DNA of 64,000 nucleotides from G965204755 sp965243415 (GCA_965243415.1 OZ251549.1:1612001-1676000); one strand, 5' to 3'; positions 1-9,591 are shown, numbered from the stretch's first letter. Translations and numbers: made by a program. The notes: a model not told the origin generated them from the sequence alone.

Positions 1-650
1 ACCCTCGGACGATCTTGGAGTTGACCGCGGCTTCCGGGATTTGGAGCGAGAGATCGCCCTCCGGAATGTCCCTCGTCGGGTCCCCGGAGTGGCCCTGGTC
101 GGCGGGGACGCTCGGGGCCCCGGGCGGGGGCGGTGGGTGTCCCTCGCCATGTCCCTTCGGGAGCATCGCCGGGCGCCCTGCAACCTGTTGACGATCTTGG
201 AGTTGACCGCGACTCCCGGGATTTGGAGCGAGAGATCGTCCTCCGGAATGTCCCTCGTCGGGTCTCCGGGGTTGGTCCTCGTCGGCGGGGAGCGCTCGGG
301 GCGCCCGGGCGGGGGCGGTGGGTGTCCCTCGCCGTGTTCCTTGGGGAGCACCGTCGGGCGCCCTCCAACCTGTTGACGATCTTGGATTTGGCCGCGACTC
401 CCGGGATTTGGAGCGAGAGATCGTCCTCCGGAATGTCCCTCGTCGGGTCCCCGGGGTTGGTCCTCGTCGGCGGGGAGCGTTCGGGGCGCCCGGGCGGGGG
501 CCGCCGGATGTCCCTCGCCGTGTCCCTTCGGGAGCATCGCCGGGCGCTCTCCAACCTGTTGACGGTCTTGGAGTTGGCCGCGGCTCCCGGGATTCCGGGC
601 AGGAGATCGCCCTCCGGAATGTCCCTCCTTCCGGTCCCCTCCGGGGTCCC
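1..650. repeat. 182-186 bp tandem repeat block, about 3.5 copies
   Basis: The motif GATCTTGG with its flanks recurs at 11, 193, 378 and (as GGTCTTGG) 564, giving periods of 182, 185 and 186 bp. Each unit also carries related stretches such as CGGAATGTCCCTCGTCGGG. The units diverge by several percent. Long open frames run through the block, but they have no recognisable domain and are best explained by GC-rich stop-poor repeats. The block lies downstream of the convergent end of the sulfatase gene and continues past the window edge. I see no gene in 1-725. Confidence 0.75.
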
Positions 651-725
651 CCCTCGGCGCGGCCCCGTCGGGGAGTTCGGGGCCGGCATGCCGCGGCGCC
701 CGGAAGGATCCGGCCCCGGAGGGCC

Positions 726-3077
726 TCAGCGGGAGAGCGCCCGGGCCTTCGCGACTTCCCGCTCGGCGTCGGAAGGCCGGCCCCAGCGGTGGTACACATC
801 GGCCAGGACGAAGTGGCCCAGCGGGGCCATCTCCGGGGTCGGGTCGAGCGAGAGGCCCCGGAGCGCCGTCTCCTCGGCCTCTGCCAGCGCGCCCCGGTCG
901 AGCAGGGCCTTCGCCAGGTAGAGCCAGCCCACCGCGAACTCCCCGTTCGACTCCACGGCGGCGCGGTAGGACGCCTCCATCCGCTCCCGGTCGCCCAGCG
1001 CCCCGTACAACTTCGCCGCGTTGAACTGCGAGCGGAAGTCCCGGGGCGCCATCTCCAGGCGCCGCTCGTAGGCCGAGAGCGCCGCGCCCGGGTCCCCGCG
1101 CTCCTCGAACAGGAGGGCCAGGTTGTACCAGGCGTCGGAGAGCGCCTCGTCCATCTCCAGCGCCCGCCGGAACTCCGCCTCCGCCTCGTCGAGCCGGCCC
1201 AGGCTCAGCAGGCACTGCCCCTTCAGGTTCCGCGCCGGCGCCCGCTCCTCGCCGGTCGCCTCCAGTCCGGCGAGAACCGTGAGCGCCTCCCGGTACTCCT
1301 CCTTCGCGGCGTGGATCTCCGCCAGGTGGTAGTGCGCCTTGTTGTCGTTCGGATCCAGTTCCAGCAGGCGCCGGTAGCCGGCGGCGGCTTCGTCGTACCG
1401 CTCCGAGAGCCGGTAGGCGTCGGCGAGGCCCAGGATCCCGGACTTGTATTCCGGGTCGAGTTCCAGCGTCCGCCGGTAGGAGGCGATCGCGCCCTCCCAG
1501 TCCTCCCGCTTCTGCAGGAGGTTCCCCCGGACCAGGTGCGCTTCCAGGATGCCGGCGTCCTCGGCGAGCACCCGGTCCACCTTCGCCAGCGCCTCCTCCA
1601 CCCGGTCCTCGGTGGAGTCGGTCCCGGCGGCCTGCAGCAGGTTGTAGAGGACGATCTTGTCCTTGGGGTCGGCCAGCGGCGCGCCCTCCTCGACGCGCAC
1701 CCGGGAAGAGCCGCCGAGGTAGCCGAGCGCCGCCAGTTGGGCGCGGGTGTCCTCGTCGAGGGTCTCGGGAGCGGTGTCGCTGCGTTCCGCCGCCCCGAAT
1801 TCGGTCTCGACCCGGGCCAGCATCGCTTCCAGTTGGCGCACCTGCCCGGGGCGGTCGGGGGCCAGGTTCGTCGTCTCCCCCGGGTCTGCCGACACATCGA
1901 AGAGTTCCGGCCGGGGGGCGGCGATGAAGTGGAGCAGCCCGTTCCGCAGCGAGCGGAGAGGCGACCAGCCGTAGTGGTTCCTCGGGTAGAGGCTCTCGGA
2001 GTAGGCCCAGAGGCCGAGATCGGCGACGGAGCCGTCCGCCAGCGGGACCAGGCTCTCGCCCTGCACCGCTTCCGGGATCGGGACTCCCACCAGGTCCAGG
2101 ATCGTCGGCATCAGGTCTATGCCCCGCACCTGGGCGGCGACCCGGCGGCCGCCGCCGACCTGGCGGTAGGGGGTCCGCAGGAGGAAGGGCACCGCCATCG
2201 AGGCGTCGTAGATGAAGAACCCGTGAGCGCCCTCCCGGTGCCGGCCCAGACTCTCGCCGTGGTCGCCGATGAGCGCGAGCAGGGTGTCCCCGGCGAGGCC
2301 GGTCTCGTCCAGCCAGTCGAGGAGCCGCCCCACGAGCGCGTCGGTGAAGGCCACTTCGCTGTCGTAGGCGGCCTCCGGGTAGTCCCCGGCCTGCGACTTC
2401 CAGGGCTCCGGCGGCTCGTAGGGCCAGTGCGGGTCGTAGAAGTGGAGCCAGGCGAAGAAGCGCTCCTCCCGGACGCCCTCCATCCAGCGGATCGCCTCGT
2501 CGAGGACTTCGTTGCCGGGGCGCTGGACGCTGTCGAGGCTGATCCGCTCGAACTCGCGGAAGTCGAAATCGTCGAAGTACCGCTCGAACCCCTGGTCGAG
2601 ACCCCAGCGGGAGTCCACCACGAAGGCGGCGGTGAACGCCCCGGTGCGGTACCCGGCGGCGGCCAGCGTCTCCGCCAGGGTCTCCGAGTCCTCGGGGAGG
2701 TAGTAGCCGCCGTTGTCCCGGACGCCGTGGAACATCGGGTAGGTCCCGGTGAACATCGAGGAGTGCGAGGGCAGGGTCAGCGGCACCGTGGCCGTCGCCT
2801 GTTCGAAGAGGACGCCCTCGGCGGCGACGCGCTCGAAGGCCGGGGTCTCGATCCGGGTCTGCCCGTAGGGGGTGAGGTGCCGCGCCGAGAGGGTGTCGAG
2901 GGTGGCGACGACCACATTCAGGGGGCGGACGGGGTCGGTCCCGCCGGGAAGGGAGCCGCAGCGCCCGAGGGCGAGCGCGGCGGCCCCGGCGACCCCGAGG
3001 GCGGGGAGAAGCCCGGACAACGCCCGGCGTTGGCTGCGCCCGGTGCGCCCGGTCGTGACGCCCGTCAGCCCCTTCAT
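726..3077 (-). CDS. AlkP/sulfatase-superfamily hydrolase fused to TPR repeats
   Basis: Predicted 783-aa exported or membrane-anchored hydrolase. Residues 15-40 form a basic then hydrophobic N-terminal segment (signal or anchor; the LGRC at 37-40 is not a good lipobox). Residues about 53-430 are a sulfatase/alkaline-phosphatase-superfamily domain: LDT at 60-62 for the first metal motif, TLPSH at 101-105 where sulfatases have CxPSR, YDPHWPY at 214-220, and GDHGES at 271-276. Residues about 470-783 are tandem TPR repeats. The nucleophile position is Thr101 rather than Cys or Ser, so a formylglycine sulfatase mechanism is not expected; Thr is the nucleophile in related phosphoethanolamine transferases. 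Substrate unknown. Sulfatase-like/TPR fusions of this kind are, to my knowledge, common in Acidobacteriota. It stands alone, divergent from the TonB receptor. Confidence 0.85.
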   Translation of the reverse strand: MKGLTGVTTGRTGRSQRRALSGLLPALGVAGAAALALGRCGSLPGGTDPVRPLNVVVATLDTLSARHLTPYGQTRIETPAFERVAAEGVLFEQATATVPLTLPSHSSMFTGTYPMFHGVRDNGGYYLPEDSETLAETLAAAGYRTGAFTAAFVVDSRWGLDQGFERYFDDFDFREFERISLDSVQRPGNEVLDEAIRWMEGVREERFFAWLHFYDPHWPYEPPEPWKSQAGDYPEAAYDSEVAFTDALVGRLLDWLDETGLAGDTLLALIGDHGESLGRHREGAHGFFIYDASMAVPFLLRTPYRQVGGGRRVAAQVRGIDLMPTILDLVGVPIPEAVQGESLVPLADGSVADLGLWAYSESLYPRNHYGWSPLRSLRNGLLHFIAAPRPELFDVSADPGETTNLAPDRPGQVRQLEAMLARVETEFGAAERSDTAPETLDEDTRAQLAALGYLGGSSRVRVEEGAPLADPKDKIVLYNLLQAAGTDSTEDRVEEALAKVDRVLAEDAGILEAHLVRGNLLQKREDWEGAIASYRRTLELDPEYKSGILGLADAYRLSERYDEAAAGYRRLLELDPNDNKAHYHLAEIHAAKEEYREALTVLAGLEATGEERAPARNLKGQCLLSLGRLDEAEAEFRRALEMDEALSDAWYNLALLFEERGDPGAALSAYERRLEMAPRDFRSQFNAAKLYGALGDRERMEASYRAAVESNGEFAVGWLYLAKALLDRGALAEAEETALRGLSLDPTPEMAPLGHFVLADVYHRWGRPSDAEREVAKARALSR

Positions 3078-3284
3078 GGCGCCGGATTATCGCGCCGGGC
3101 GCGGCAGGGGTCGTTCGCACCGGGGTCTCGATCGGGAGGGCTCCGCCGGAAGTGGCCGCGACCGCGACCCCGGCGGGCCATCGGCGCCGCCGCCCGATCG
3201 CCGTGGGGTCTCGCGGTCCGGCGCTCCCGCCGCGGCGGGCCGGAGTCTGGCCGCCGGTGCGTCCCGGCCCGGCGGAAATCGCGT

Positions 3285-3314
3285 TTGACAACGGCGGCGG
3301 CAATCGGCTAAATC
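3285..3314 (+). promoter_or_regulatory. Candidate sigma70-type promoter for the TonB receptor
   Basis: A perfect -35 hexamer TTGACA (3285-3290) is followed after 17-18 bp by a weak AT-rich -10 (TAAATC, 3309-3314). It lies in the 334-bp divergent intergenic region 3078-3411, about 95 bp before the receptor start. The rest of that region is GC-rich and shows nothing else I can support. Confidence 0.4.
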
Positions 3315-3398
3315 CGCAAGTCGAATGTTCACCTGTCGCTCGGTCTCCGGCGTCCCGCGGATGCGGGTCGCAGCCGGCGCGATGGCCGAGAAGGCCCG

Positions 3399-3404
3399 AG
3401 GAGG
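3399..3404 (+). promoter_or_regulatory. Shine-Dalgarno that decides the TonB receptor start
   Basis: A perfect AGGAGG sits 7 nt before GTG at 3412. In-frame upstream ATGs at 3325, 3361 and 3382 lack a ribosome site, and the GTG start gives a textbook signal peptide. Confidence 0.75.
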
Positions 3405-3411
3405 TTCCCCG

Positions 3412-6243
3412 GTGTTCAGAAACCGTTTTTTCCCCGGTGCGGCTGCGCTCCTGGCCCTGACACTCGCCGCTTCGGCATTCGGGCAAGGAATCACCGGGAC
3501 CATCCTCGGGACGGTGACCGACGATCAGGGGGGCGTGCTCCCCGGAGCGACGGTCACGGTTTCCTCCGAAGTGCTGCCGGCCGGGCCGCAGGTCGCCACG
3601 GCAGACGCCACCGGGGACTTCCGTTTCCCGAACCTGCCGCCCGGGGACTACACGCTCCGGGTCGAGTTGTCGGGCTTCGGCACCTACCTCGAAGAGGGCA
3701 TGGTCGTCCGCGTGGGCGGAACGACGGAACGGGTGGTTCCGCTCACCCTCGCCACCGTGGCGGAGATGGTGACGGTCACCGGCGAGAGTCCGGTCGTGGA
3801 CACCCGCAGGTCCGGCGTCTCGACGAACTTCTCCAACGAGTACATGGAGAACACCCCGCTGCGCCGGTTCAGTTTCTTCGATTTCACGAAGAGCGCGCCG
3901 GGGATGTCGGCGACGAACCCGACGAGCGGGACCAGCAGCCGGGTCTCCGCGTTCGGCTCCGGCGTGGACGAGAACAAGTACCTCATGGACGGCGTGGACT
4001 TCACTGCCCCGGTCTCCGGGGCGGCGTGGCCCTGGCCCGACACGGACGCCATCGAGGAGATGGAGATCGTGTCCATGGGCGCGTCCGCCGAGTACGGGAA
4101 CAGTCCGGGAGCCGTCTTCAATGTGGTGACGAAACAGGGAACGAACGACTTCCAGGTCAGCGGCGCCTACTTCGGGATGTTCGATCGGTTGACCTCGAAA
4201 CCGATCCGACTGAACTCCGACGGCGATGCGGATCCGAACGGCTGGGGCTTCACTCGCAACAAGTATGTGGATGTGACGGCGCAGGTAGGCGGGCCGATCA
4301 TCCGGGACCGCGTCTGGCTCTTCTCCGACGGGCAGTATCTCCAGGACTGGGACAACCAGCCGGGTACCGACCCGCAGTTCCCTCGCAAATTCGGGGCGAA
4401 CCGCCTGTTCTGGAAGATCACGGCGGACATTACGCCCAACATCAAGTTCATGAACACCTACCACAACGACTGGTGGGTGATTCCTTCGACCCCCAGCCTC
4501 AGCCGGCCGGCGTCCGCGGCCTGGGAATTCAGCGGGAACAATCCCTCCCTCACCTTCGGAAGGATTACCCACATCCTGTCGGACAGCACCTTCTACGAGG
4601 TCGGCGTTTCGGGCTTCTACTCGCCGCGCGATGTCAGCCGACCGAACAGCCCCGGAGTACCTCGTCGAAACGACATAGACAACGGGATCGCCTCCGGCGG
4701 CGCCCCGTCCTTCGACATCTTCAAGCAAGCGCGCACGGAAGTGAAAGCGAAGGTGAGTCATTTCGCGAGCGACTGGCTGAACGCCGACCACGACTTCAAG
4801 TTCGGTGTCCAGTATGTGATCGGCAACCACAGTTCCCACGGCGGCTACACGCCCGGTGAGAACTATCCTGGCGGCGTGGTCTATTACGACAACGGAGACG
4901 GGAGTCCGAATTACATCTCCCTGTTCACGAACTACAACAAGGGCGGTGAGTTCCGGGAATTGGGGATCTTCGCCGAAGATGTCCTGAATATCGGCAATCG
5001 CGTCACGATCTCCGCCGGCATCCGCTTCGACCGCGTCCGCGGAATCAGTCAGAACCTGGACAATCTGGTCGCCACGGATATCGCAGAAATGCAGTTCGAG
5101 GCCCAGGGCACGGTCACCGGCGCCGGGGACCTCTACGAATGGAGGAATTGGGGGCCGCGGGTCGGAGTCAACTTCAAATTGGATGATGACGGCCGTACGG
5201 TACTGCGTGCGAACTGGGGTCGGTTCTACCGCACGGCGATCACCGGGGAGATGTCCGATGTGCATCCCGGGCAGGGGAGTTCCCAGGAGTGGTACTGGAA
5301 CGCGGATACCGGGATGTACGACATCGAAGGCCCGAAGTACGAGGCGGCGACGAATTTCGGATTCGACCCGAATTCGAGGGCGCCGCGCACGGATCAATTC
5401 TCCATCGGTTTCGACCGGGAACTCGCCTCCAACGTGGCCTTCGGCTTCACCTATGTGCGCAAGGATCAGAGCGACCTGCTGGGCTGGAACACGGACAGTG
5501 CGGCCTACGGCACCGTTTCGTGGACGGCGGAGAACGGCCAGTCACTCAGTGTCTATCCGATCGAGACCGCACCGAACGACCGGTACTTCCGATTGAGCAA
5601 TGTGGACTGTGTCGGGATTTCGTACTACTGCGATCCGATGTACATGGACTACAACGGCTTGGTGTTCTCCTTGAACAAGCGAATGTCGAACAGTTGGCAG
5701 GCGCAACTCTCCTATGTCTGGTCGAAGGCGTACGGCCTGCTGCCGTCGAGCGGCTTCGGAGCGGCGTCCAGCCAGACGACGAGGGTCTTTGGGGGTTCGT
5801 TGGCGAAAGATCCGAACCAGTTCACGAACGCCACCGGACATCTTCTGAACGACAGGCCGCATACCTTGCGGCTCACGGGGGCGGTGATCGCGCCGGGGGA
5901 CATCCTGTTCGGATTCAACGCCGCCTTCTTCAACGGCAAACCGTGGGGCGCCAGGGTTCGCGTGCCCCAGGAGGTCCTTCCCCAAGGGGCGCGTAGCGTT
6001 TATCTGACCTCTCCGGGTGTCGAGAGACTGGAGAACCAGGCACTCCTCGACCTGCGTATTTCACGGCCGTTCTACTTCGGGGAGCGGGCGAAGATCGAAC
6101 CGTTCGTGGACCTGCTCAACATGTTCAACTCGACGGCGACCGAGGACTTGGGTTCCCAGCAGTACGGGTCCTCCCTCTACGGCGCCGGAGAACGCTGGAT
6201 CGATCCACGGCGGGCGTTCATCGGACTGAAACTCGCTTACTGA
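3412..6243 (+). CDS. TonB-dependent receptor with carboxypeptidase-regulatory-like domain (Oar-like)
   Basis: 943-aa outer-membrane receptor using the GTG start after AGGAGG. Residues 1-25 are a signal peptide ending near SAFGQG. Residues about 27-115 are a carboxypeptidase-regulatory-like beta-sandwich (GTVTDDQGGVLPGATVTV and LPPGDYTLRVELSGF). A plug domain follows (LMDGVDFTAP, and GASAEYGNSPGAVFNVVTK before the barrel). The remainder is a 22-strand-type beta barrel ending in the aromatic residue Tyr. This architecture is typical of the many Oar-like receptors of Acidobacteriota, which import unknown, probably oligosaccharide or peptide, ligands using TonB-ExbBD energy. No TonB partner lies in the window. 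A strong terminator follows at once, so it is probably monocistronic. Confidence 0.92.
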   Translation: MFRNRFFPGAAALLALTLAASAFGQGITGTILGTVTDDQGGVLPGATVTVSSEVLPAGPQVATADATGDFRFPNLPPGDYTLRVELSGFGTYLEEGMVVRVGGTTERVVPLTLATVAEMVTVTGESPVVDTRRSGVSTNFSNEYMENTPLRRFSFFDFTKSAPGMSATNPTSGTSSRVSAFGSGVDENKYLMDGVDFTAPVSGAAWPWPDTDAIEEMEIVSMGASAEYGNSPGAVFNVVTKQGTNDFQVSGAYFGMFDRLTSKPIRLNSDGDADPNGWGFTRNKYVDVTAQVGGPIIRDRVWLFSDGQYLQDWDNQPGTDPQFPRKFGANRLFWKITADITPNIKFMNTYHNDWWVIPSTPSLSRPASAAWEFSGNNPSLTFGRITHILSDSTFYEVGVSGFYSPRDVSRPNSPGVPRRNDIDNGIASGGAPSFDIFKQARTEVKAKVSHFASDWLNADHDFKFGVQYVIGNHSSHGGYTPGENYPGGVVYYDNGDGSPNYISLFTNYNKGGEFRELGIFAEDVLNIGNRVTISAGIRFDRVRGISQNLDNLVATDIAEMQFEAQGTVTGAGDLYEWRNWGPRVGVNFKLDDDGRTVLRANWGRFYRTAITGEMSDVHPGQGSSQEWYWNADTGMYDIEGPKYEAATNFGFDPNSRAPRTDQFSIGFDRELASNVAFGFTYVRKDQSDLLGWNTDSAAYGTVSWTAENGQSLSVYPIETAPNDRYFRLSNVDCVGISYYCDPMYMDYNGLVFSLNKRMSNSWQAQLSYVWSKAYGLLPSSGFGAASSQTTRVFGGSLAKDPNQFTNATGHLLNDRPHTLRLTGAVIAPGDILFGFNAAFFNGKPWGARVRVPQEVLPQGARSVYLTSPGVERLENQALLDLRISRPFYFGERAKIEPFVDLLNMFNSTATEDLGSQQYGSSLYGAGERWIDPRRAFIGLKLAY

Positions 6244-6263
6244 TCCCGATTCGGAACCCACGG

Positions 6264-6299
6264 CGGGGCGGGGGCCTTCGGGTCCCCGCCCCGTTTTCG
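6264..6299 (+). terminator. Rho-independent terminator after the TonB receptor
   Basis: A 12-bp GC stem (6265-6276 pairing with 6281-6292, including one G-T pair) closes a TTCG tetraloop and is followed by TTTTCGTTT. It begins 21 bp after the receptor stop. Confidence 0.85.
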
Positions 6300-6354
6300 T
6301 TTCCGGGCGAGGGCGGCGCCGTGCCGGATGGACAATCGGTAGGATTCGGCGGAC

Positions 6355-7893
6355 ATGGACCGTCTCTTCGATCGTCTCGGGCTCGGCGAGGGCGCGCCCG
6401 GCGCCGGCCACGGCCCGGAGGCCTGGATCCTCACCGACGAGCCGTCACTCCGGTCGCTGAACCCGCACACCGGGGAACCGATCGCGACGGTCGTTCCCGC
6501 GGACGCCGCCGCCCTGGAACAGGTCACCCGGGCCGCGACGACCGCCTTCGCCTCGTTCCGCCACCTGCCCCCGCCGAAACGCGGGGACCTGGTGCGCGAC
6601 CTGGGCGCGGCGCTGCGCGAGGCCCAGGAGCCGCTCGGCGACCTGATCGCGCTCGAAGTCGGGAAGATCCGGTCCGAGGGCCACGGCGAAGTCCAGGAGA
6701 TGATCGACATCTGCGACTTCGCGGTGGGGCTCTCGCGCCAACTCTACGGGCTGACGATGGCCTCCGAACGCCCCGGCCACCGGATGTTCGAGCAGTGGCA
6801 CCCGCTGGGGCCGGTCGGGGTCATCACCGCCTTCAACTTCCCGATGGCGGTCTGGTCCTGGAACGCGGCCGTCGCGGCGGTCTGCGGCGACCCGGTGATC
6901 TGGAAGCCGTCGGAGCAGGCGCCGCTCTGCGCGGTCGCCGTCCAGCAGATCGCGAACCGGGTGATGGACGACCACGGCCTCTCCGGGGTCTTCAACCTGG
7001 TGGTGGGCGGCGGCGACCTCGGCGCCCGGCTGGCCGCCGACCGGCGGATTCCGCTGGTCTCCTTCACCGGTTCGACCGCCGTGGGCCGGCGCGTGGCCGG
7101 GGCGGTCGCCGGTCGGCTGGGGCGCTGCCTGCTGGAACTCGGCGGGAACAACGCGGTGGTGGTGAGCGCGAAGGCCGACCTCGACCTGGCGGTGCGGGCC
7201 ATCGTGTTCGGCTCGGTGGGGACCACCGGGCAGCGCTGCACCACCACCCGCCGGGTGTTCGCCGACCGGGCGGTGGTCGAGCCGCTGGTCTCCCGCCTGG
7301 CGGACGCCTACCGGCAGGTGGCGGTCGGCGACCCGCTCGACCCGGCGACGCTCATGGGGCCGCTGATCTCGGCGGACGCGGTGCGGCGGATGGAGCAGGC
7401 GCTGGAACGGGCGGTCGCCGAAGGCGGAACCGTGGTCTGCGGCGGCGGCCGGCGCCCGGACCTGGGGCCGAACCATGTCGAGCCGGCGCTGGTGCGGATG
7501 CCCGGCCAGACCGCGCTGGTCGCCGAGGAGACCTTCGCGCCCATCCTCTATGTGATGGAGACCGACTCCCTGGAGGCGGCGATCGGCCTCCACAACGCCG
7601 TGCCGCAGGGCCTTTCCTCGGCGATCTTCACCGACAGTCTGCGCGAGGCGGAGACCTTCCTCTCGGCGGGGGGCTCCGACTGCGGGATCGCGAATGTGAA
7701 CATCGGCACCTCCGGGGCGGAGATCGGCGGCGCCTTCGGCGGGGAGAAGGACACCGGCGGCGGCCGGGAGTCCGGCTCCGACGCCTGGAAGGCCTACATG
7801 CGCCGCCAGACGAACACCGTCAACTGGTCGAAGGAGTTGCCCCTGGCCCAGGGCATCGAATTCGGCCCGCCGGCGCCCGCGGCGACCGGCTGA
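6355..7893 (+). CDS. amaB: ALDH7-family aldehyde dehydrogenase, probable alpha-aminoadipic semialdehyde (piperideine-6-carboxylate) dehydrogenase
   Basis: 512-aa cytosolic NAD(P)-dependent aldehyde dehydrogenase. Several stretches are diagnostic of the ALDH7/antiquitin branch: EMIDICDFAVGLSRQLYG, EQWHPLGPVGVITAFNFP, and WSWNAAVAAVCGDPVIWKPS. The general base is Glu261 in LELGGNN and the catalytic Cys is Cys295 in GTTGQRC. FTGSTAVGRR marks the cofactor fold. Length is normal for the family. The expected reaction oxidises 2-aminoadipate 6-semialdehyde in lysine catabolism, inferred from homology. No other lysine-degradation gene is adjacent. The ATG at 6355 has only a weak GGCGGA ribosome site. 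Confidence 0.88.
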   Translation: MDRLFDRLGLGEGAPGAGHGPEAWILTDEPSLRSLNPHTGEPIATVVPADAAALEQVTRAATTAFASFRHLPPPKRGDLVRDLGAALREAQEPLGDLIALEVGKIRSEGHGEVQEMIDICDFAVGLSRQLYGLTMASERPGHRMFEQWHPLGPVGVITAFNFPMAVWSWNAAVAAVCGDPVIWKPSEQAPLCAVAVQQIANRVMDDHGLSGVFNLVVGGGDLGARLAADRRIPLVSFTGSTAVGRRVAGAVAGRLGRCLLELGGNNAVVVSAKADLDLAVRAIVFGSVGTTGQRCTTTRRVFADRAVVEPLVSRLADAYRQVAVGDPLDPATLMGPLISADAVRRMEQALERAVAEGGTVVCGGGRRPDLGPNHVEPALVRMPGQTALVAEETFAPILYVMETDSLEAAIGLHNAVPQGLSSAIFTDSLREAETFLSAGGSDCGIANVNIGTSGAEIGGAFGGEKDTGGGRESGSDAWKAYMRRQTNTVNWSKELPLAQGIEFGPPAPAATG

Positions 7894-7926
7894 CCCGGGA
7901 GGAACTCCTTCTTCGCCGAAACCGAC

Positions 7927-7952
7927 CCTCCGCCGACCGGCGAACGGGGCGG
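7927..7952. repeat. 26-bp direct repeat shared with 9670-9695
   Basis: An identical 26-bp segment (core CGCCGACCGGCGAACGG) occurs before both tandem coiled-coil genes, 75 and 74 bp upstream of their GTG starts. It shows that the gene duplication included the upstream control region. Function is unknown; it could be a promoter or operator element. Confidence 0.7.
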
Positions 7953-8001
7953 GGCGCGCCGCGAATCGCCGCCGCCCGGTCTAGCCCGGACTCGCGCCGC
8001 G

Positions 8002-9591
8002 GTGAGGATGGTGCGGACGCGGCGGGAGTTGTCGGTCCGGAGAGATCGGGCCGCAGTCCGGCGGATGCTCCGCTTCTCGGCGCTGGCGGCCGCGCGGAAC
8101 GAGGAGTTGCTCCGGGAGGGCTTCCGCCGCGTCGCCGACGCCGACGACTGGAACCGGCAGGCAGCCGCGGCGGCGGAAGAGTCCCGGAAGTCGGAAGCGG
8201 AGGCCCGCGAGGCCCGCCGGACGGCGGACGAGGCCCGCCGGGCGGCGGAAGCGGAGACCCGCGAGGCTCGCCGGGCGGAGGATGAAGCCCGCCGGCAGGC
8301 GGAGACGGGCGCGCGCGAGGCCCGTCGGGCCGAGGACGAGGCCCGCCGGCAGGCGGAGACTGAGGTGCGCGAGGCCCGCCGAACGGAGGATGAGGCTCGC
8401 CGGCAGGAAGAAGCGGAGGCGCGCGAGGCCCGTCGGCAGGCGGAAGCGGAGGCGCGCGACGCCCGCCGGAAGGCGGAGACGGAGGCGTGGGAGGCCCGCC
8501 GGGCGGAGGATGAGGCTCGCTGGAAGGCGGAAGCGGAGGCGCGCGACGCCCGCCGGAAGGCGGAGACGAAGGCGTGGGAGGCCCGCCGGGCGGAGGATGA
8601 GGCTCACCGGAGGGCGGAGGCGGAGGCGCGGGACGCCCGCCGGGCGGAGGATGAGGCTCACTGGAGGGCGGAAGCGAAGGCGCGGGAGGCTCGCCGGTTG
8701 GAGGACGAGGCCCGCCGGAAGGCGGAAGCGGAGGCGCGGGACGCCCGCCGGCGGGCGGAGGCGGAGGCGCGGGACGCCCGCCGGGCGGAGGATGAGGCTC
8801 ACTGGAGGGCGGAAGCGAAGGCGCGGGAGGCCCGCCGGGCGGAGGACGAGGCCCGCCGGAAGGCGGAAGCGGAGGCGCTCGAGGCTCGCCGGCAGGCGGA
8901 AGCGGACGCACTCGAGGTTCGCCGCGCGGAGGATGAGGCCCGCCGGCATGGGGAGGCGAGGGCGATCGAGGCGCGCCGGCAGGAGGAAGAGAAGGTGCGC
9001 GAGACGCACCGCCTGGATGACCTCGAGAGAAAGCGACGGTTCGACGCCATGATCGCCGAGGGCATCCGGAAGGGGAACGAGGCCTTCGACGCTCGCCTCC
9101 GGAAGGGGGACGAGGCCTTCGACGCCGGCTCCCGGAAACTCGAGGAGGCCATCCACCGGATGGCGGGCGACGGCGACCCGCTGCGCGGCCAGGTCGTGGT
9201 GGCGCTCGACGAAGAAAGTCTGCCGCCGCTCCTCGATGCGGCCGGCATCGCGGTCGATCGCGAGCTCCTGCGCCTGCGGACCTGGAGGAAAGGCGGCTGG
9301 CGCGAGTGGGAACTCGTCGCCGCGGGTTACCGGGTGGCGGTGGTGATCGAGATCGAGCCGACACTGAGGATGCACGATGTCCGGCGCTGTCGGTCCCGAA
9401 TGAGGACCTTCCGCGTCTGGAGGCCGGACTTCGACCGGCCGGAGATGCGCATCTACGGAGCCCTGGCGTATGTCTCCGCGAAACCGGCGGCGCTGCGGTT
9501 CGCCGAACGCCGGGGATTCCTGTTGATCGGCGTGGACGACTCCGGCGCCGCCCTCCGGAACTCTCCGGGGTTCGAGCCGTCCTCCTTCTGA
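8002..9591 (+). CDS. Long coiled-coil protein with degenerate PD-(D/E)XK-like C-terminal domain (paralog 1)
   Basis: 529 aa. Residues about 55-345 are an extremely charged Ala/Glu/Arg coiled coil built from an 18-residue repeat of the REARRAEDEARRQAET type, encoded by a 54-bp DNA repeat. Residues about 350-400 are helical. The C-terminal part (about 405-529) resembles the nuclease-like domain found with DUF3782-type proteins. The usual D and ExK residues are replaced: Glu437 in place of Asp, and E450-I-E452 in place of ExK. The domain is therefore probably catalytically dead. A tandem paralog at 9745 keeps the residues. No known function can be assigned; a DNA-linked or scaffold role is only a guess. 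The GTG start is supported by the matching GTG start of the paralog. Confidence 0.7.
   Translation: MRMVRTRRELSVRRDRAAVRRMLRFSALAAARNEELLREGFRRVADADDWNRQAAAAAEESRKSEAEAREARRTADEARRAAEAETREARRAEDEARRQAETGAREARRAEDEARRQAETEVREARRTEDEARRQEEAEAREARRQAEAEARDARRKAETEAWEARRAEDEARWKAEAEARDARRKAETKAWEARRAEDEAHRRAEAEARDARRAEDEAHWRAEAKAREARRLEDEARRKAEAEARDARRRAEAEARDARRAEDEAHWRAEAKAREARRAEDEARRKAEAEALEARRQAEADALEVRRAEDEARRHGEARAIEARRQEEEKVRETHRLDDLERKRRFDAMIAEGIRKGNEAFDARLRKGDEAFDAGSRKLEEAIHRMAGDGDPLRGQVVVALDEESLPPLLDAAGIAVDRELLRLRTWRKGGWREWELVAAGYRVAVVIEIEPTLRMHDVRRCRSRMRTFRVWRPDFDRPEMRIYGALAYVSAKPAALRFAERRGFLLIGVDDSGAALRNSPGFEPSSF

Noticed and set aside
318..3311. 997-aa plus-strand open frame opposite the sulfatase gene
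   Set aside because: Antisense shadow of the 783-aa sulfatase-TPR gene, whose motifs are clear; high GC removes stops on the other strand.
3325..3411. Longer N-terminus for the TonB receptor
   Set aside because: GTG 3412 follows AGGAGG and begins the signal peptide; upstream ATGs lack ribosome sites.
8160..9000. Possible CRISPR-like or satellite array
   Set aside because: Repeats are 54-bp coding units in frame with the coiled coil; no spacers.
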